Shown here: piece by piece, positions 17,124-26,706 of the stretch
Layout of the letters: every line of letters starts with the position of its first letter
Position numbering within the stretch: position 1 is the stretch's first letter
From: an uncultured Microbulbifer sp.
GTDB taxonomy: Bacteria; Pseudomonadota; Gammaproteobacteria; Pseudomonadales; Cellvibrionaceae
Direction: 5' to 3'
Length of the DNA stretch: 64,000 nt
Assembly (NCBI RefSeq): GCF_913055755.1
Contig: NZ_CAJXKH010000001.1
Span: forward strand, 83,630-147,629
Notes under the pieces: model-generated
What the model saw: the letters and a program-made list of their open reading frames with translations, nothing else
What the model was told of the DNA's origin: nothing
Databases searched by the model: none
Made by a program: the position numbers and the translations under genes

Positions 17124-17438
17124 CACACACCGGTTCCTGCTTATTCTGTAGTGAATCCGGCGGCCCCAGCCCCGGTTCTGCCTCCCGGGGTGGTACAAGG
17201 CCATCCCGAGTTGGCCTTATATTGGCCCAGCACAGGCCGGGCCTATAGGGCCAGATCGGCGCACGTCATGAGGCCAACCGGGATACTGGGCCGATCAGGA
17301 GGGTGGAAGGGGTGGTTGGATCCAACGGTGACCGGCAACTGGCACTATCCCGTCGCGTGTAATAAGTTAGCTTTGGTCCGGATCATCGCCGGTACTGTAC
17401 CGGCCCGAATAACACCGATAATGATTTCCGGAGCGGTT
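17124..17438. promoter_or_regulatory. divergent control region with repeated GGCC motifs
   Basis: This 315-bp region separates the nitrilase-family gene and the MFS gene. It contains the inverted repeat AAGGCCA (17198-17204) / TGGCCTT (17212-17218), then ATTGGCCCAG (17221-17230), TATAGGGCCAGATC (17244-17257) and ATACTGGGCCGATC (17283-17296). Repeated GGCC-centred sites are what one would expect for a MocR-type operator, and such a regulator lies next to the MFS gene. No coding potential is evident. Operator function is inferred. Confidence 0.45.
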
Positions 17439-18680
17439 ATGCACAATTCCAGCGACCAGGCAGTATCTCCAGGGCAGCAGGAACAGAACGGCTACTCACT
17501 GCGGCACGCTATCGCCGCATTTCGCTCCAGCGATAGCTGGGTCGCGAGCGTACTTCTGGCCTTCCTGTCTTCCGCCGGTCTCTACTATGTCAATATTTTC
17601 CCGGTCATCGTGGATGCACTGATGGCCGGTGCCGGGCTATCCGCGGAACAGGCCGGGCAGATTACTTTTGCCAACACCATTGGTGCCGTAATCGGCGCCT
17701 TCTGCATTTCCTGGCTGATCCGCCATATCCCGCGCTGGAAGCAATTGGCCGCACTCCTGCTGTGCTGCTCCATTGGCATGGACGTCATCACCATCCAGCT
17801 GGCCAACCTCGACCTGCTGATCCCACTGCGACTGGTCCACGGCATTCTCGGTGGCGCGCTGGTGGGGCTTGGATTTGCCGTAATCGCCCGCAGCGGTATC
17901 GCCGGGCGCAGTTACAGCATGGTGCTGCTGGTGCAATACACCGGCGGTGCACTGGGCCTGCTGTTGTTGCCAGAACTGGTGGCACAGCACGGGACTTATG
18001 TGCCCTTTTACGCGCTGATTACTTTCAGCCTGATCACACTCCTGATGTTGCCGCTGATCGCGGACTACCCGCTGCCAACGGACGAGGTGGCACAGCGCTC
18101 ATCCTCGACAGCGGGGACGCCCGCGGTTCGCTTCGGCCCCATCATCATTACCCTGATTGCACTGTTCTGTTTCCAGTTTGCCAATATGGCCCTATTCGCG
18201 TTTATCTTTGACCTGGGCAAATCATTTGAACTGCCGCTGGGCTTTATCAGTAAAACCCTGTTCTGGGCCAATCTTATCGCCATCGGCGGTGCTGCACTGG
18301 CAGCAGTCACCGGGCAACGTTTCCCGTTGGCCGGGCCGCTGGCGGTGGCACTGATTGTGACGCTGGTGGGGCTGGCAATGTTTGCATTCAGCAATATCAA
18401 GCCAATATTCATCATGGCCAATGTGGTGACCGGTGTGACCTGGGCTTTTTGCGTGCCCTATTTTCTAACCATGGCTTCGCGGTTTGATAGCGCAGGGCAA
18501 ATGGGGGCATTCGGCGGCTTTGCGTCAAAGTGCGGCCTGGCTTGCGGGCCACTGCTCGCGGGATATTTTATTACCGGCGGTGGGACTTATACGCAGCTGG
18601 TCGTTATTGCCACTGCGATGCTGGCGGTTTGCCTCGCGGCGATACCGGCCGCAGCGAAACTCGATGCCGCCACTGCGTGA
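17439..18680 (+). CDS. MFS transporter
   Basis: The 413-residue protein has about 12 hydrophobic segments starting near residue 32 and a polar central loop (about 210-232), the layout of the major facilitator superfamily. It would move a small solute across the inner membrane. The ATG at 17439 has a GGAG ribosome-binding site 7 nt upstream, so I prefer it to the ATG 18 nt earlier. It is convergent with the MocR gene (3 nt between stops) and divergent from the nitrilase-family gene. Together with the TonB receptor this suggests an import route for the nitrilase substrate, but export is equally possible. Confidence 0.9.
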   Translation: MHNSSDQAVSPGQQEQNGYSLRHAIAAFRSSDSWVASVLLAFLSSAGLYYVNIFPVIVDALMAGAGLSAEQAGQITFANTIGAVIGAFCISWLIRHIPRWKQLAALLLCCSIGMDVITIQLANLDLLIPLRLVHGILGGALVGLGFAVIARSGIAGRSYSMVLLVQYTGGALGLLLLPELVAQHGTYVPFYALITFSLITLLMLPLIADYPLPTDEVAQRSSSTAGTPAVRFGPIIITLIALFCFQFANMALFAFIFDLGKSFELPLGFISKTLFWANLIAIGGAALAAVTGQRFPLAGPLAVALIVTLVGLAMFAFSNIKPIFIMANVVTGVTWAFCVPYFLTMASRFDSAGQMGAFGGFASKCGLACGPLLAGYFITGGGTYTQLVVIATAMLAVCLAAIPAAAKLDAATA

Positions 18681-18683
18681 AAG

Positions 18684-20486
18684 TTATTTATTGGCGATAA
18701 TGGCGGCATCAATCAACTTGCCGACGTCGTTGAACCACTTGATGCGGTGGCCATCTGTCACTACGTGAAAGCTCGCCTTGCGGCCATAGGACCAGGTGCG
18801 CCACTGGCGCACCCAGTGATCCCCATCCAGCCACCAGCGGCCGGTGTCCGTCTCGTCCATATCCACGTCATTGCGCGAATAGCCCAGCATGGTGCCATCG
18901 GCCCTGAGCTCAATACGGTAAGACTCACCAAGGGTGTTGGTGCCCAGGAAAATCGCACCGGGCATTTCCCGCTGCAGGTCCTGCGCACGCAGACGGCGGC
19001 CACCGGCAGCTTCGAGCGTTTCCTCTTCCGCCTGCAACTCTCCGTTGATTAAACGCGCCAACACCTTGACTCCCGGCTCGATCCTGTCGGCATCGATTGC
19101 AGAAAAGCCCAGGCGCACCGCGCTGCCATCCTTGACCGCCTCCAGCAACAGGCCATTTTGCTCGGCGCTGACCTGCAATTGTGCCGCATCTATATTTTCC
19201 GGAAGCTCAAGCCAGCAGGCAGTGCCGCAGCTGGCACGGCGGACTTTGAGTTTTGGCAAGTGGTACATCAGCGCTTCCCCCAGGGCGCTCCAGCGCTCAC
19301 GCAATTGCTGGGTGATCTTGAACAGCGCCGCATCCAGGTGGCCGGAAGCGATAAACTTCGCCAGCAGGCGCTGGTTCACGGCCGGCGCCCGTTCCCGCAG
19401 GGTATAGCGCAGTGCGCGCAGGCGCTGGACCACCGGCTTGGGGGCAACCACAAAGGCCAACTGCATCCCCGGATCAATGATTTTGGGGAACTGATAGAGG
19501 TAGATCACCGGGCTTCCCCCCTCCATGCTTTTCAGCGGCGGAAGCGGGCTGCCGTGGTAACAGAAATCATGGTCACAGTCGTTTTCAATCACCACCGCTT
19601 TCTGCTCTGCCACCTGCTTCAGCAACTGCCGGCGGCGTTCGAGACTGGTGGTGACGGCGGTGGGATTGTGCACATTGGGTTGCAGGTAGAGGCAGCTGGC
19701 GCTTCGGAAACGTTCATCCAGCAGAGGACCATCTGCGTCCTGTGACAACGGTAGAAACTGCACCCCGGTACGCCGGAAAATTTCTCCGGTTTCCCCGGCG
19801 ACCGGCTGCACCAATCCCAGCTTGCGCCCGGGCCCAAGCAACAGCTCTCCCAACAGGTAACAGGCCTGCTCGAGCCCGCTGGTCAAAAGGATCTGACCCG
19901 GCTCTACATAAATCCCCCGGCGGGGCAGCAGGCGGGTACAGATCTGTTCTACAAGGTTGCGGTCGTCGTCATTGTTGCCCAGGGTCGCCCACTGCGCGAC
20001 CTCCCGCGCGGTAAAGATATCCCGCGTGCACTCACGCCATTCACTGCCGGGATAAAGCCTGGGGTCGTATTCATTGCTGACAAAGGGGTAGGGATACTGA
20101 AGCCAGTTGGCGGGGCGCGCCTGCAACGCGCGCCGGCTGACGGAAACCGGATTGCAGTGCTTACGCCAGAAGTTGCGGTCATCATCGCCGCTGCGGGGCA
20201 GCTCCCCGACACCGTGGCTCACCACACCCTGCTGGGACACCGTCTCGCTGACGTAAAACCCGCTGCGCTCCCGGGTTACCAGAAACCCATCATCCACCAG
20301 TTGCTGGTAGGCCAGTACCACGGTGTTGCGCGCCACACTCAGCTGCTCGGCCATACCGCGGGAGGAGGGCATCTTGTGCCCCGCGGGAATGCTGCCGGAA
20401 AGAATGCCCTGAATGAGTTTTTCCCGGATCTGCTGCTGCAGGCTCTTTTCCGCAGCGGGATCGAGAACAATGAGTGCTTCGCTCAT
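18684..20486 (-). CDS. MocR/GabR-type PLP-dependent regulator with extra C-terminal domain
   Basis: The 600-residue protein starts with a GntR winged helix (about 10-80, with MPSSRGMAEQLSVARNTVVLAYQQL). A fold-type I aminotransferase-like domain follows to about 480. The PLP lysine appears to be Lys335 in FPKIIDPGMQL. MocR proteins are usually 450-500 residues. Here about 100 residues follow (500-600) that are beta-rich with many Trp and Gly, including TMLGYSR, GRWWLDGDHWVRQW and HVVTDGHRIKWF. This tail resembles small extracytoplasmic lipocalin-like/DUF995 folds, an unusual addition. The start at 20486 begins the conserved domain. It probably controls the adjacent MFS, nitrilase and receptor genes. 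Confidence 0.85.
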   Translation of the reverse strand: MSEALIVLDPAAEKSLQQQIREKLIQGILSGSIPAGHKMPSSRGMAEQLSVARNTVVLAYQQLVDDGFLVTRERSGFYVSETVSQQGVVSHGVGELPRSGDDDRNFWRKHCNPVSVSRRALQARPANWLQYPYPFVSNEYDPRLYPGSEWRECTRDIFTAREVAQWATLGNNDDDRNLVEQICTRLLPRRGIYVEPGQILLTSGLEQACYLLGELLLGPGRKLGLVQPVAGETGEIFRRTGVQFLPLSQDADGPLLDERFRSASCLYLQPNVHNPTAVTTSLERRRQLLKQVAEQKAVVIENDCDHDFCYHGSPLPPLKSMEGGSPVIYLYQFPKIIDPGMQLAFVVAPKPVVQRLRALRYTLRERAPAVNQRLLAKFIASGHLDAALFKITQQLRERWSALGEALMYHLPKLKVRRASCGTACWLELPENIDAAQLQVSAEQNGLLLEAVKDGSAVRLGFSAIDADRIEPGVKVLARLINGELQAEEETLEAAGGRRLRAQDLQREMPGAIFLGTNTLGESYRIELRADGTMLGYSRNDVDMDETDTGRWWLDGDHWVRQWRTWSYGRKASFHVVTDGHRIKWFNDVGKLIDAAIIANK

Positions 20487-20602
20487 GTATGGCTCGTTAT
20501 CGTTGTTATGGCCTGTTGCTAAGAACCAGTCGCATACTGGTTCGCTCTCTGGCAGTTTGCCCGGCGCTGGTTTCCGGTTCAAGTACCGACAATTTACCTC
20601 AA

Positions 20603-21199
20603 TCAGGTATGCGTTTTATGTGCCAATTTACGCAGGCGCAGTGCAAGCCACACCAGAATGCAGCCAAACACAATGGCGTAGCTGCCGATCAGCCACAATA
20701 GTGCCAGCGCGCCGGCGCCCGGGCTCACCAGCAATGCCAGCCCGAACAACACGGAAATGAGGCCGGCAAAAATCAACAGCCACTCGTGTTCAATTTCCTT
20801 GCGCAGGCGGATAGCGCCGATGATCTCAAAAATGCCCCGCACCAGTGCCCAGGCGCCGATAAAGATCACCAGCACCAGGGCGGTAACCTGCGGATAGACA
20901 AAGGTGATGATACCGGCGGCCACGCCGGTGAGACCGACAAAGAACAGCCAGCCTATGCCTTTCCGCTTGCCGCCCTTGAATGCGGAATACAGGGCAAAGA
21001 CACCGTCCACCAGGGTATAGGCACCAAACAGGATGATCAGGCTGAACAGACTGATGGCCGGCCAGACAAATGTCAGTACGCCAAACAGGATCCCCAGCAG
21101 GCCGCGCAATAGCAGCAACCACCAGTTTTCCGCAAGGGAGTGCAGCAGCGGGCGGGTAGCGAGATTGAGTTCGGAGGAAGACTGCGATTCTGTGGCCAT
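20603..21199 (-). CDS. HdeD-like membrane protein (DUF308)
   Basis: The 198-residue protein has six hydrophobic segments in three pairs with the HdeD/DUF308 signature (RGLLGILFGVLTFVWPAISL, LVRGIFEIIGAIRLRKEI, SVLFGLALLVSPGAGALALLWLIGSYAIVFG). It is an inner-membrane protein. In enteric bacteria HdeD contributes to acid resistance at high cell density; whether that holds here is unknown. It stands alone between the MocR regulator and the two-component genes, on the same strand as both. Confidence 0.88.
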   Translation of the reverse strand: MATESQSSSELNLATRPLLHSLAENWWLLLLRGLLGILFGVLTFVWPAISLFSLIILFGAYTLVDGVFALYSAFKGGKRKGIGWLFFVGLTGVAAGIITFVYPQVTALVLVIFIGAWALVRGIFEIIGAIRLRKEIEHEWLLIFAGLISVLFGLALLVSPGAGALALLWLIGSYAIVFGCILVWLALRLRKLAHKTHT

Positions 21200-21323
21200 G
21201 GCGATCTCTCGGTTGCGGAAATCCGTCAGAGCTGGAGTTTTAGTCTCAGCCTGACGGATTCACGAGAGTAATTTTCCATGACCGTTCGATCACAGCGTTG
21301 CGGCGGTGCCGCGGGCGGTGGAC

Positions 21324-22142
21324 TTATATAAAGTGCTGGACCTTGTTCTTGTAGCTGCGGCTCATTTTCAAGCGCTCGCCGTTATTCAGCACCAGGTGAT
21401 ATTCGCCATTGATATGCGCGCAGATCTCCTGCACCCGCTGTAAATTGACAATGGTGGAGCGGTGAATGCGCTGGAACACCTTCGGGTCCAGCTGCTGCTC
21501 CAGCTCCTTCATGGTGATGCGCATCACGTGGGTTTCGCCATTCGCGTGCACGCACATATAGTCACCGGCGGCATCAATCCAGTCGATATCCCGCGCCGGT
21601 ACCAGGGTAATCTTGCCGGAGTCCTTGATCGCGATTTTTTCCGGGTAGCGGTTGCCTCCCAGCTCACCCGCCGCCAGTTTTTTCTCCAGCGCCTGCGGTG
21701 TCTCATGGGTAAGGTCCGCCACCGCCTCCAGCAACTGCTCGCGCTGGGCCGCCAGGTTCTCACTGCCCAGCTTCTCGCGCACGCGTTGCAGTGCCAGTTC
21801 CAGGCGATCCTCTTCGATCGGCTTCAGCACATAGTCCACTGCGCTCACCTCGAACGCCTCTACCGCGTACTGGTCGTAAGCGGTCACGAACACCACCTGC
21901 GGCAGCTCCTCCCGCGGCAACAGCTGCACCAGTTCCAGCCCGCTGATGCCCGGCATCTGGATATCCAGGAAAACCACATCCGGACGCAGCTCCAGAATTT
22001 TTTCCTGCGCCTCGCGGCCATTGCCACATTCCGCGACAATCTCCACCCCACCGAGATTTTCCAGCCGCAAACGCAGGCCGCGGCGGGCCAGCGGTTCGTC
22101 GTCGACAATAATGGTCTTTAAGGTTTCACTGCTACCGGTCAT
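21324..22142 (-). CDS. LytTR-family response regulator
   Basis: The 272-residue protein has a receiver domain (acidic Asp14-Asp15, phospho-acceptor Asp60 in VVFLDIQMPG, Lys in VLKPIEEDR) and a C-terminal LytTR DNA-binding domain (about 165-272, IDAAGDYMCVHANGETHVMRITMKELEQQL...FQRIHRSTIVNL). This is the AlgR/LytR layout. It lies 27 bp downstream of a LytS-type kinase gene, so the two form a cognate pair. In Pseudomonas the AlgZ-AlgR pair controls alginate and type IV pili. The genes near it there (hemC, argH) are absent here, so I do not give it that name. Confidence 0.92.
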   Translation of the reverse strand: MTGSSETLKTIIVDDEPLARRGLRLRLENLGGVEIVAECGNGREAQEKILELRPDVVFLDIQMPGISGLELVQLLPREELPQVVFVTAYDQYAVEAFEVSAVDYVLKPIEEDRLELALQRVREKLGSENLAAQREQLLEAVADLTHETPQALEKKLAAGELGGNRYPEKIAIKDSGKITLVPARDIDWIDAAGDYMCVHANGETHVMRITMKELEQQLDPKVFQRIHRSTIVNLQRVQEICAHINGEYHLVLNNGERLKMSRSYKNKVQHFI

Positions 22143-22169
22143 GGTGCTCTCACCGCCTCTGAATTGTGG

Positions 22170-23258
22170 TTATTCCTGTTCAAACGGAAGTCGCAGGTTT
22201 ACCGCCAAACCACCCCGGGGCAAATTGGCAAAACGGGTTTTCTGTTCGTTGCCGTACAGGGCGCGCAGGCGTTCGCAGGTGTTGCGGATGCCCACGCCGC
22301 CGCCGAGGCCCAGCCCGGCGAGTTCGGATTCCGGCACACCGGGGCCGTTGTCGCTGACCTCAATCAGCAACTCGCCGGCAAATACCCGCGCGCGGATATT
22401 GATCTCCCCGCCCTGCTCCCGCTGGGAGATACCGTATTTGATGGCATTTTCCACCAAAGGTTGCAATAACAGGCTCGGCACCAGTCCCCGGGGGGCATCG
22501 CCATCCAGGTCCACATTGACCTGCAGGCGGTCGGCAAAACGCACCTTCTCGATATCCAGGTAGAGTTGCAGCGCCTCCACCTCTTTCGCCAGGGTAACCT
22601 TCTGCATCGGGTCGTTGTCCAGAGAGTGGCGCAGGAACTGGGATAGCCGGGTGACCATTTTGTTCGCCGTCTTGCCGTCCTGCTCCAGGATCAGGGTGGA
22701 AATGGCGTTCAGGGTATTGAACAGAAAATGGGGGTTCAGTTGGTAGCGCAGCATCTTCAGCTGCGACTGGTGCGCTATGGACTCCGCCCTCAGGGCCTTT
22801 TCCTGCTGCTGCAGGGAAGTCTGGTAGTACTTGATGCCATAGTACAGCGCGGTCCAGGTCATGTAGATCAGGAACGAGTAGGAGAACCAGTAGATGGCGA
22901 GCACCACCGGGTGCTCGTCGCTCTCCTTGCCATACAGCCACAGCGAGCCGCCAAACTTGATCGCGGCCCAGACTGCCGCACCCAGGATCACCACGCCCAG
23001 GGTGCCCAGCAGGCGGTTGGCCGGCGGCTTGTCCCACAGGCGCTGGAAGCCGCGGCGCATGACCTCGGTGATGGCAACCCCGGAAGCGGTAGCCACGGCG
23101 ATATAGCCGGTGTGGAGCCAGTGATTCGCCACCCAGAAAAAGCTGCCGACGAAGGTCAGCAGCGTATAGCCACCCCAGCCGCTGCACTGCAGCGCCCAGT
23201 ACTGGTTGCGCGGCGACGCCAGCTTTTGCGACAGCCAGTTAAAAACCGAAGTACCCAT
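22170..23258 (-). CDS. LytS/AlgZ-type membrane sensor histidine kinase
   Basis: The 362-residue protein has four hydrophobic segments in the first 145 residues, a coiled linker, then a His_kinase domain with the phosphorylatable His177 in LNPHFLFNTLN. A HATPase domain follows (N-box LVENAIKYG, G-box SDNGPGVP and GLGLGGGVGIRNTCERL). I set the start at 23258, where GGAG stands 5 nt upstream of the ATG; an ATG 33 nt earlier is possible. No sensor domain is visible outside the membrane segments, so it probably senses a membrane-associated signal. It is coupled to the LytTR regulator downstream. Confidence 0.9.
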   Translation of the reverse strand: MGTSVFNWLSQKLASPRNQYWALQCSGWGGYTLLTFVGSFFWVANHWLHTGYIAVATASGVAITEVMRRGFQRLWDKPPANRLLGTLGVVILGAAVWAAIKFGGSLWLYGKESDEHPVVLAIYWFSYSFLIYMTWTALYYGIKYYQTSLQQQEKALRAESIAHQSQLKMLRYQLNPHFLFNTLNAISTLILEQDGKTANKMVTRLSQFLRHSLDNDPMQKVTLAKEVEALQLYLDIEKVRFADRLQVNVDLDGDAPRGLVPSLLLQPLVENAIKYGISQREQGGEINIRARVFAGELLIEVSDNGPGVPESELAGLGLGGGVGIRNTCERLRALYGNEQKTRFANLPRGGLAVNLRLPFEQE

Positions 23259-23385
23259 AATGCTCCATATACGGCGCAGATAGCGCGCCAATCTGGGAAA
23301 ATAGCCTAATCCACCACCGCCGCGGGCGAAATACCGCCAAACGCACCAGATAGACAGGCTGCCGCAGGCAGCGGGAGAAAACAGG

Positions 23386-23844
23386 ATGAACTACTGGCTA
23401 TTCAAGTCGGAACCGGATGAATACAGCCTGACTGACCTGAAGCAGGAACCGGGTCAGATCGGGCGCTGGGATGGCATTCGCAACTATCAGGCGCGAAATT
23501 TCCTCCGCGACGGGGTCCGCGAGGGGGATGGCGTACTCTTCTATCACAGTGCCTGCAAGGTGCCGGCGGTCGCCGGTACCGCCAAAGTGGTGCGTGCGGC
23601 CTACCCGGACCCGGCGCAATTCGATCCCGAGAGCAAATACTTCGACCCCAAGGCGAGCAGCAAAAACCCTCGCTGGTTCTGCGTGGATATCCAGTGGCAA
23701 AGTGCATTCGCCAACCCGGTGCCCCTGAAAGACATCAAGCAGAACCCGGCGCTGGCAGAGATGGTGCTGGTGAAGCAGGGGCGGCTGTCGATCCAACCGG
23801 TGACGGAACAGGAGTGGACCGCACTCAACCGCCTGGGAAACTAG
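23386..23844 (+). CDS. EVE-domain protein
   Basis: The 152-residue protein is a complete stand-alone EVE domain (PUA-like fold). It starts NYWLFKSEPDEYSLTDL and contains WDGIRNYQARNFLRD and the central GDGVLFYHSACKVPAVAGTAKVV, all hallmarks of the family. EVE domains recognise modified bases in DNA or RNA and act in RNA-related or defence contexts; the stand-alone form is a widespread housekeeping protein. A good AGGA ribosome-binding site is immediately upstream. It is divergent from the LytS gene. Confidence 0.93.
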   Translation: MNYWLFKSEPDEYSLTDLKQEPGQIGRWDGIRNYQARNFLRDGVREGDGVLFYHSACKVPAVAGTAKVVRAAYPDPAQFDPESKYFDPKASSKNPRWFCVDIQWQSAFANPVPLKDIKQNPALAEMVLVKQGRLSIQPVTEQEWTALNRLGN

Positions 23845-23856
23845 ACCGGGCGAGGC

Positions 23857-24105
23857 TCAGATCGGGTCCTGCATATCTCCCGGGGCCCGAGACTGGGAGC
23901 TTTCCCCCGCGCAGGAGCAACCGCGCTTGCCCTCCGAAGTTTCCCATTCACTGTAATTCTCGGCGCGGCATTGCAGGCGCAGGGATTCGCACTGTGAACC
24001 GTAGCGGACCCGGCTATTGGTCGCCCCTTCCAGCGCAATTCTGGTCAGCGTTTCGCAGCCCACGAGGCCGGTTGAGAGCAACAGAACAAGGATGGTTTTC
24101 TTCAT
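23857..24105 (-). CDS. small Cys-rich lipoprotein
   Basis: This 82-residue protein has a clean lipoprotein signal (MKKTILVLLLSTGLVGC, lipidated Cys near 17). The mature part has four or five further cysteines (SQCESLRLQCRAENY..., GKRGCSCAG), suggesting disulfide bonds in the periplasm. I chose the ATG at 24105 over an upstream ATG because the signal peptide starts exactly there. I recognise no family. It is convergent with the EVE gene, with 12 bp between the stops. Confidence 0.7.
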   Translation of the reverse strand: MKKTILVLLLSTGLVGCETLTRIALEGATNSRVRYGSQCESLRLQCRAENYSEWETSEGKRGCSCAGESSQSRAPGDMQDPI

Positions 24106-24199
24106 TATCAGCCCCAAAAGAAATATTTTTCCTAAAAACAGGTCGCTGGCAGATAAATTCCGCAATCACTTCCGGTGCTGTATACCCGCCCTCGCGCCC

Positions 24200-24403
24200 T
24201 CAGACCACACCCTTGGTGCGGGCAATCAGCAGGCTAAGCAGTGACAGGCCGGTAAGGACGATGACAATCACCGCCAGCAATAACAGGGGGCGGAAGGGCT
24301 TGCGTTCGACGTCGTTGTGGCCGCCCTTCAGGTACCTGTCGACCCGGGCCTGGTCTTCGTCGGAGAGTTTTTTCGGTGGAACCTGCCGTTCGCTTTCTGA
24401 CAT
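24200..24403 (-). CDS. DUF3094 small membrane protein
   Basis: This 67-residue protein has an N-terminal soluble part with SDEDQARVDRYLKGGHNDVERKPFRPLLLL followed by one transmembrane helix (about 45-62). That is the DUF3094 pattern common in Pseudomonas and relatives. It is predicted to be a single-pass inner-membrane protein. Its function is not known. Confidence 0.85.
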   Translation of the reverse strand: MSESERQVPPKKLSDEDQARVDRYLKGGHNDVERKPFRPLLLLAVIVIVLTGLSLLSLLIARTKGVV

Positions 24404-24475
24404 GGGATTAACGCGGTCTCTTATTGTTGCTGTGCTGCGTTTGCTTTACCCGAGTGTATGAGAAAGCCCACAACG

Positions 24476-24498
24476 AAAAAAGCCCCGCAGGGCGGGGC
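24476..24498 (-). terminator. rho-independent terminator, leftward
   Basis: GCCCCGC (24482-24488) and GCGGGGC (24492-24498) form a 7-bp stem with a 3-nt loop. Reading leftward it is followed by a T-run. It lies beyond the palindromic element 3' of the acyl-CoA dehydrogenase gene and probably ends that transcript. Confidence 0.8.
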
Positions 24499-24542
24499 CG
24501 ATCGGCAGATCAAAAACAGCGGTTCAAATGTCACCCTGTGGC

Positions 24543-24656
24543 GGAGCCGCTGCCGGGTACAGCTTTGCAAGACACGCCGTAAACCCATCCCTGGGGGCTC
24601 TTCTAAAACATCCCTGTTTTAGAAGGTCTCGCAAGGCTGTACCCGGCAGCGCCTCC
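24543..24656. repeat. long palindromic intergenic element, copy 2 (type B)
   Basis: The outer arms 24551-24573 and 24626-24648 are complementary at 21 of 23 positions and begin TGCCGGGTACAG. They are extended by GGAGCCGC/GCGCCTCC. Inside is a perfect 10-bp hairpin, CTTCTAAAAC (24600-24609) with GTTTTAGAAG (24616-24625), whose loop is AGGGAT on the minus strand. Next to it is GCCCCCAGGGATGGGTTTAC (minus strand, about 24579-24598). It lies 3' of the leftward acyl-CoA dehydrogenase gene and matches copy 50306-50432 in design. Confidence 0.85.
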
Positions 24657-24695
24657 CTCGCAGAAATCCGTGACAGGCAGAAGCGGAACTTCGGG

Positions 24696-26474
<1,779 letters not shown>

Positions 26475-26502
26475 TGTTTCGCCTCTCTAAATCAATCAAC
26501 CG

Positions 26503-26522
26503 TTTCAAACACATGTTTGAAA
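26503..26522. promoter_or_regulatory. PsrA-like operator upstream of the acyl-CoA dehydrogenase
   Basis: The sequence TTTCAAACA-CA-TGTTTGAAA is a perfect 9+2+9 palindrome. It contains CAAAC-N4-GTTTG, matching the published PsrA site form (G/C)AAAC(N2-4)GTTTG(/C). PsrA is a TetR-family repressor that releases DNA on binding long-chain fatty acids. The site is centred about 38 bp before the start codon. Recognition by PsrA is inferred. Confidence 0.75.
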
Positions 26523-26706
26523 TCTAGGGCCAAGCCCAACCCAAGTCAAGCACAGCGGCATAACCAGCGGTTGAATCCGGCGAAAATCACGCGGGTTAAC
26601 GTGTATGAAATGGCCTAAAGGGAGAAACAGAATAGCGCGATGGCGACCGTAGAGACTGGCGCCGCACATCGGCAGGCGACGCCAACAGGTATTCCCACTG
26701 CAGGGC

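Noticed and set aside
16341..18680. 779-residue frame ending in the MFS transporter
   Set aside because: The first 366 codons lie antisense to the nitrilase-family gene and through the control region; the MFS protein starts at 17439 with a GGAG site.
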